A stretch of DNA of 17,824 bases from JBFMHD01 sp040752395 [NCBI: Candidatus Hydrogenedentota bacterium] (GTDB lineage Bacteria; JBFMHD01): the NCBI GenBank assembly GCA_040752395.1, contig JBFMHD010000027.1, positions 1-17,824 on the forward strand, read 5' to 3'. Position 1 is the stretch's first letter. The number at the start of each line of letters is the position of its first letter. Positions 14,204-17,824 of this stretch are shown one piece after another. Under the pieces are notes generated by a model. It did not search any database. It was given only the letters and a program-made list of their open reading frames with translations, and was not told the DNA's origin. The position numbers and the translations under genes are program-made.

Positions 14204-15334
14204 ATGCTTCTTTCTATAACTCCCAAATTAAGAAATAAAATAATTGGGGTCGGCGGGGATATAAAGATTAATATTTTTAAGTTAAATTATAATAGAATCA
14301 CAGAGTATAAAATCGAGGATGACATCTCTACTATCTCAGGCTGGAATAGATTTACTTTTTTGATGGCTGAATTAGTAGACAAAGACACAGTTATTCTTAT
14401 TGATAAACATCCTGCTTATTTTACCTCGAATTATATAAGAGACAATTTTAAGAACTTTAATATTATAGAGATCCCGCATCATTTTGCGCATGCCGCTCTA
14501 CCCTTAGTTGAAACAAAAAAAGAAAAAATAATCTGTGCTGTATTTGACGGCACTGGTTACGGCATTGATAATACTATCTGGGGTGGAGAATTTATTCAAT
14601 GTGCAAAAGAAGGATTTAAGAGATCAGGATGTATCGAGAGATTTCAATTAGTAGGTGGTGACCTTGCTGTTAAATCGCCTTATAGATGTGCACTCTCGCT
14701 TATACACAGACTCGATAAGGAATTAATAGATTTTACAATAAATCATTTAATCAAGGGTGTAGATAAAAGTAAAATAGATGCTATACTTAATATAATTCAT
14801 AAAAGTAAGAGTAAAATTTTTACCTCAAGTATGGGCAGATTATTTGATGCTGTAGCTGTTTTATGTGGGTTTGATAAAGAATTTACAGAAAAAGAAGCAG
14901 AACCCGCTATCTACCTTACTAATATAGCATCCTGCTTTCAGATAGACCCGAAAACCGATGGAGTAAAATCATACGAGCTTGGTATTGAAAGTATTGACGG
15001 ATTGTATGTTTTGATGTTAAATAGAATTATTGAAGGTATCATCAAGGATTTGAGAGACAAATTAGCTGTAGAATACGTTGCTTTTCGGTTTCATAAGACT
15101 ATAATTGAGGCTACGCAGAAAATCTTTGAATTACTTACCGAAAAAGAAAAGTGTAATTATTGTGCTTTAGCTGGCGGAGTCTTCCAAAACAAATTATTAA
15201 AAGAAGGATTAAATGATCTGGCTTTTATCTCAGAAAAGATAAGCTGTACTGATATAAGTCTTGGACTTGGACAGATATTTTACTATTTAATAAAAGAGGG
15301 ATACAATGTGTCTATCAGTGATTGGCAAAGTTGA
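14204..15334 (+). CDS. hypF: HypF carbamoyltransferase, C-terminal (Kae1-like) domain only
   Basis: Full HypF (about 750 residues) makes carbamoyl-adenylate with its YrdC-like domain and passes the carbamoyl group to HypE with its Kae1-like domain. This 376-residue protein contains only the Kae1-like part. The domain starts at once with IIGVGGDIKINIF (13-25), followed by DKHPAY (67-72), the metal-binding HHFAH (92-96), CAVFDGTGYGIDNTIWGGEF (111-130), GGDLAVKSPYR (151-161), SSMGRLFDAVAVLCGF (206-221), LAGGVFQNKLL and LGLGQ. The upstream intergenic stretch contains no acylphosphatase, zinc-finger or YrdC coding. The usual DGGxxLGQ metal-binding end reads TDISLGLGQ, keeping the Asp. It overlaps hypC by 29 bases. 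The missing half is presumably supplied by a separate protein. Confidence 0.85.
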   Translation: MLLSITPKLRNKIIGVGGDIKINIFKLNYNRITEYKIEDDISTISGWNRFTFLMAELVDKDTVILIDKHPAYFTSNYIRDNFKNFNIIEIPHHFAHAALPLVETKKEKIICAVFDGTGYGIDNTIWGGEFIQCAKEGFKRSGCIERFQLVGGDLAVKSPYRCALSLIHRLDKELIDFTINHLIKGVDKSKIDAILNIIHKSKSKIFTSSMGRLFDAVAVLCGFDKEFTEKEAEPAIYLTNIASCFQIDPKTDGVKSYELGIESIDGLYVLMLNRIIEGIIKDLRDKLAVEYVAFRFHKTIIEATQKIFELLTEKEKCNYCALAGGVFQNKLLKEGLNDLAFISEKISCTDISLGLGQIFYYLIKEGYNVSISDWQS

Positions 15335-15542
15335 AGAGATTAAAAATAACATTGCTACGGTTGAGGTCTTTGGTGCCAGAACCCAATGTTTACTTGATTT
15401 GTTAGCTGAATCAGTGACAATCGGAGATTATGTGCTTTTACATGCTGGTTTTGCCATAAACAAACTTGACAAAGATGAAGCTATTAAAACTATAAACGAT
15501 ATAAAAAAGATTATGAGTATAGAAGATGATAGAAATAGTTGA
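15306..15542 (+). CDS. hypC: Hydrogenase maturation chaperone HypC
   Basis: HypC, here 78 residues, pairs with HypD to assemble the Fe(CN)2CO unit and delivers it to the hydrogenase large subunit. It begins MCLSVIGKVEEI, with the essential Cys2 exposed after Met removal; the usual Pro of MCLAIPGKV is Ile. GDYVLLHAGFAI (40-51) is the family core. AGAGGG before the ATG supports the start. It overlaps hypF by 29 and hypD by 17 bases, so the three are translationally coupled. Confidence 0.93.
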   Translation: MCLSVIGKVEEIKNNIATVEVFGARTQCLLDLLAESVTIGDYVLLHAGFAINKLDKDEAIKTINDIKKIMSIEDDRNS

Positions 15543-16587
15543 AGAGATAAGAAAGGTAGCTAATCAATTGGATAGAAAAGTAAAGATTATGGAAGTATGC
15601 GGAACGCATACTATGGCTATTCGGCGTTTCGGCATACATAACCTGATGCCACAAAATGTTGAACTGATATCAGGTCCAGGATGCCCTGTATGCGTAACCC
15701 CTGTATCTATGATTGACATAGCGATCCAGCTTATGCAGGACCCAACTAATATCTTAGTTGTTTTTGGGGATATGGTGCGGGTTCCGGGCAGTAAAACCTC
15801 CATCGAAAAAGAGAGAACAAAAAATAATAATCTTAAGGTTGTTTTTTCTCCGTTTGATATAGTAAAAATAACAGAAGAAAACTCGGATAAAAATATTATA
15901 TTTTTCGTTGTAGGGTTTGAAACAACTTTACCAGGGATAGCCTGGACAATTAAAAGTATAAAAGAAAAAAATATAAAGAATTTTTATTGTATCTCTGCAG
16001 GCAAATTTATACCACCTGCAATGGAAGCCATTGTTTGCGATAAAGAACTGAATATAGATGCTTTTTTATGTCCCGGACATGTTAGTGTTATCATAGGTTC
16101 CAGACCTTATGAATTTATCTCAAAGGATTATCAAAAAGTCTGTGTTATATCAGGATTTGAAGCACTTGATATTTTAGAGTCAATATTAATTATAATTAAA
16201 TTGCTTAGAAATAATGATATAAAAACAGAGATTCAATATACGCGGGCTGTTAAGAAAGATGGCAATAAAAAAGCAAAAATGATAATGACCGAGGTTTTTG
16301 ATTCCTGCGACTCAATATGGCGCGGTGTGGGAAAGATTCCACACAGCGGTACGGTGTTAAGAGAAGGATATAAAATATATGATATAAAAGAGAGATTCAA
16401 GATAGAAGAGATAAAAGAAGAAACAAATAAATTATGTATCTGTGGTGATATCTTAAAAGGCAAACAGAAACCGATAGATTGTAAATTATTCACTGAGGTA
16501 TGTACACCAGCGAACCCTGTTGGCGCGTGTATGGTATCACAGGAAGGTACCTGCGCAGCGTATTATAAATATGGAGGCACGAGATGA
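15526..16587 (+). CDS. hypD: Hydrogenase maturation protein HypD
   Basis: HypD carries a [4Fe-4S] cluster and, with HypC, is the scaffold on which iron receives cyanide and CO. Its 353 residues show MEVCGTHT (22-29) with the functional Cys, SGPGCPVCVTP, FGDMVRVPGS, VGFETT, CPGHVSVIIGS, RGVGKIPHSG, and the C-terminal cluster motif CICGDILKG...CKLFTEVCTPANPVGACMVS. All expected cysteines are present. Its stop overlaps the hypE start (ATGA). Nothing suggests degradation. Confidence 0.95.
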   Translation: MIEIVEEIRKVANQLDRKVKIMEVCGTHTMAIRRFGIHNLMPQNVELISGPGCPVCVTPVSMIDIAIQLMQDPTNILVVFGDMVRVPGSKTSIEKERTKNNNLKVVFSPFDIVKITEENSDKNIIFFVVGFETTLPGIAWTIKSIKEKNIKNFYCISAGKFIPPAMEAIVCDKELNIDAFLCPGHVSVIIGSRPYEFISKDYQKVCVISGFEALDILESILIIIKLLRNNDIKTEIQYTRAVKKDGNKKAKMIMTEVFDSCDSIWRGVGKIPHSGTVLREGYKIYDIKERFKIEEIKEETNKLCICGDILKGKQKPIDCKLFTEVCTPANPVGACMVSQEGTCAAYYKYGGTR

Positions 16588-17597
16588 CTGAAGAAACACG
16601 GATTACCTTACAGACCGGTGCTGGTGGCGCTAAAATGCATGAATTCCTGAATAAGATAGGCTGTGAAAAACTTGGTATTCCTGAAAAATTTATGGAGACA
16701 GATAGCTTTACATTTAAAGCCGGAAAAAAGAATTATAATTTTACAACTGATATGTTTGTTGTGACACCTTTATTCTTTAATGGTGGTGATATTGGTAAAC
16801 TCTCAGTCTGTGGAACTGTAAATGATTTAATAACAGGTGGTGCTAAACCTTTATATTTAGCACTCGCATTAGTTATTGAAGAAGGATTTTTAGAAGAAGA
16901 ACTTTTTAAAATCCTAAAATCTATAAAAGATACAGCTAAAGAGGCAGGTGTTGAAATTGTTACAGGTGATACGAAGGTTGTAAGAAGAGGCGAGTGCGAT
17001 GGATGTTTTATATGCACCACAGGCATAGGAGAACAGATACTTAAAAATAGACCCAACCCGGCACGAGTAGAAGATGGCGATATAATAATAATTACAGGTA
17101 CAATAGGTGACCATAGTGTTGCGATATTAGAGGCACGAGAAGAGTTTGGTATAAAAACAGGTATCAGTAGTGATTGTGCTTCCCTTAATAAACCATTTTT
17201 AGAAGTATTCGAGTCTGGTATAGATTGCAAATTTTTAAGAGACCCGACACGGGGAGGGCTCGCCTCGGTCTTAAATGAACTTGTGTTAAGTTCAGATTCA
17301 CGCATTGAGATATTTGAAAAAAATGTACCGGTTAGAAAAGAGGTGGTAGGGTTTTGTGAGCTTACTGGACTTGATTATTTAAATTTAGCGAATGAAGGAA
17401 AAATGGTTATCGTTATAAAAGAGAAAGAAAAAGATAAAACCCTGGATATATTAAAAAAACATAGATTGACTGAGGAAGCGGATGTTATCGGCAGGATATC
17501 AAAAAAAGAGAAACCTGTTGTTATTCTTCATACAGCTATTGGCAGCACACGTATAGTACCTTTCCCTGTTGGCGAATTATTACCGCGGATATGTTAG
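16584..17597 (+). CDS. hypE: Hydrogenase maturation protein HypE
   Basis: HypE accepts the carbamoyl group from HypF on its C-terminal cysteine and dehydrates it with ATP to a thiocyanate, the cyanide donor for HypC-HypD. The 337 residues show the PurM-like blocks TDMFVVTPLFFNGGDIGKLS, CGTVNDLITGGAKPLYLALA, GDTKVVRRGECDG, GTIGDHSVAI and RDPTRGGLASVLNEL, and end in PRIC with the required terminal Cys. It is the last gene of the operon; hairpins follow directly. No hypA or hypB is seen, so nickel insertion genes lie elsewhere. Confidence 0.95.
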   Translation: MTEETRITLQTGAGGAKMHEFLNKIGCEKLGIPEKFMETDSFTFKAGKKNYNFTTDMFVVTPLFFNGGDIGKLSVCGTVNDLITGGAKPLYLALALVIEEGFLEEELFKILKSIKDTAKEAGVEIVTGDTKVVRRGECDGCFICTTGIGEQILKNRPNPARVEDGDIIIITGTIGDHSVAILEAREEFGIKTGISSDCASLNKPFLEVFESGIDCKFLRDPTRGGLASVLNELVLSSDSRIEIFEKNVPVRKEVVGFCELTGLDYLNLANEGKMVIVIKEKEKDKTLDILKKHRLTEEADVIGRISKKEKPVVILHTAIGSTRIVPFPVGELLPRIC

Positions 17598-17605
17598 TCT
17601 GCGTT

Positions 17606-17659
17606 ACGGACTACAGGCCTCGGGCTTCGGGCTTTTGTCTCCAGCCGGCTGTAGTCCGT
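17606..17659 (+). terminator. Hairpin downstream of hypE
   Basis: ACGGACTACAG (17606-17616) and CTGTAGTCCGT (17649-17659) are exact inverted copies with a GC-rich 32-base loop (CCTCGGGCTTCGGGC). It starts eight bases after the hypE stop. No T-run follows, so it may be an mRNA 3'-end stabiliser or a dispersed palindromic repeat rather than a classical terminator. Confidence 0.55.
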
Positions 17660-17697
17660 AGCCTCTAGCCTGTCCCCCGAATTATTAGAGTTACAGC

Positions 17698-17754
17698 GTT
17701 TTTCAGAGGAGTCATCATGCGGTGCGTTGCACCGCTACACAAAGCCTGAAAAAC
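17698..17754 (+). repeat. Nested hairpin element
   Basis: Outer arms GTTTTTCAG (17698-17706) and CTGAAAAAC (17746-17754) enclose a perfect inner stem GCGGTGC (17719-17725) and GCACCGC (17729-17735) with a 3-base loop. Two perfect nested stems within 57 bases suggest a structured RNA, a terminator or a small palindromic mobile repeat. I cannot assign it to a known family. Confidence 0.45.
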
Positions 17755-17768
17755 CAGATTCAGACGTT

Positions 17769-17824
17769 TTCTTGCCTCTTGCTTCTTGCCTCTTTCGTTA
17801 TCTTTCTTTCCGTTATCTTGCTTC
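17769..17824 (+). repeat. Dispersed repeat, CCGTTATCTTGCTTC family, copy 3
   Basis: A run of TTTCTTGCCTCTTGCTTCTT leads into TTCCGTTATCTTGCTTC (17808-17824), an exact copy of 708-724. The internal units CTTGCCTC/CTTGCTTC are short degenerate tandem repeats. The element is cut by the window end. Confidence 0.65.

Noticed and set aside
16733-17305. 190-residue open frame on the minus strand inside hypE
   Set aside because: It is antisense to strongly conserved hypE sequence and shows no domain; a coding shadow.
1-17824. tRNA, rRNA and CRISPR arrays
   Set aside because: No T-loop-like GTTCGAATC motifs in cloverleaf context, no rRNA-like conserved blocks, and no regularly spaced 24-40 base repeats were seen by eye.

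Overview
This is an AT-rich bacterial window with short intergenic gaps inside operons. It encodes maltodextrin/maltose-phosphate metabolism, acetate kinase and maturation of a [NiFe] hydrogenase, which suggests a fermentative anaerobe. The nearest relative I recognise for the first large gene is the maltosyltransferase of Thermotoga. The mix of genes and the many fragments fit an uncultivated lineage better than a familiar genus, but I cannot place it.

Layout. (1) Positions 1-436, minus strand: the first 37 codons of an aldehyde dehydrogenase with its own ribosome binding site, fused directly behind a truncated DNA methyltransferase. (2) 788-6609, plus strand: a tight four-gene operon of Thermotoga-type GH13 maltosyltransferase, phosphomannose isomerase, maltokinase and a GH63/MGH1-like glycosidase. 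It begins behind a palindrome and a sigma-70-like promoter. (3) 6610-7609: a 450-base leader with a GC-rich hairpin, then a CvpA-family membrane protein. (4) 7610-11750: a gene graveyard. It contains the first codons of a serine recombinase, an antisense decayed HEPN gene, the 3' part of an IS256-type transposase, an intact HEPN/MNT pair, a beta-helix protein fragment abutting a flagellin C-terminal fragment, a second intact HEPN/MNT pair, and the C-terminal part of a DUF4143 ATPase. (5) 11976-14097: a divergent 3-hydroxyacyl-CoA dehydrogenase followed by acetate kinase. (6) 14204-17597: overlapping genes for a HypF-type carbamoyltransferase (C-terminal domain only), HypC, HypD and HypE. Two hairpin structures and a dispersed repeat follow, and an exact 17-base copy of that repeat lies at 708-724.

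How they work together. The sugar operon pairs a maltokinase, which makes maltose 1-phosphate, with a maltosyltransferase of the GH13 clan and a glycosidase. This resembles the GlgE pathway but with a different maltosyl-transfer enzyme, and it is the most interesting metabolic idea here. The hyp genes build the Fe(CN)2CO group of a [NiFe] hydrogenase. HypE and HypD-HypC make and receive the cyanide, but the HypF present lacks the acylphosphatase, zinc-finger and YrdC-like parts, so carbamoyl-adenylate must come from another protein. HypA and HypB are not in the window. The dehydrogenase and acetate kinase point to acyl-CoA fermentation with substrate-level ATP formation. The two HEPN/MNT pairs are type VII-like toxin-antitoxin modules sitting in a region repeatedly hit by recombination.
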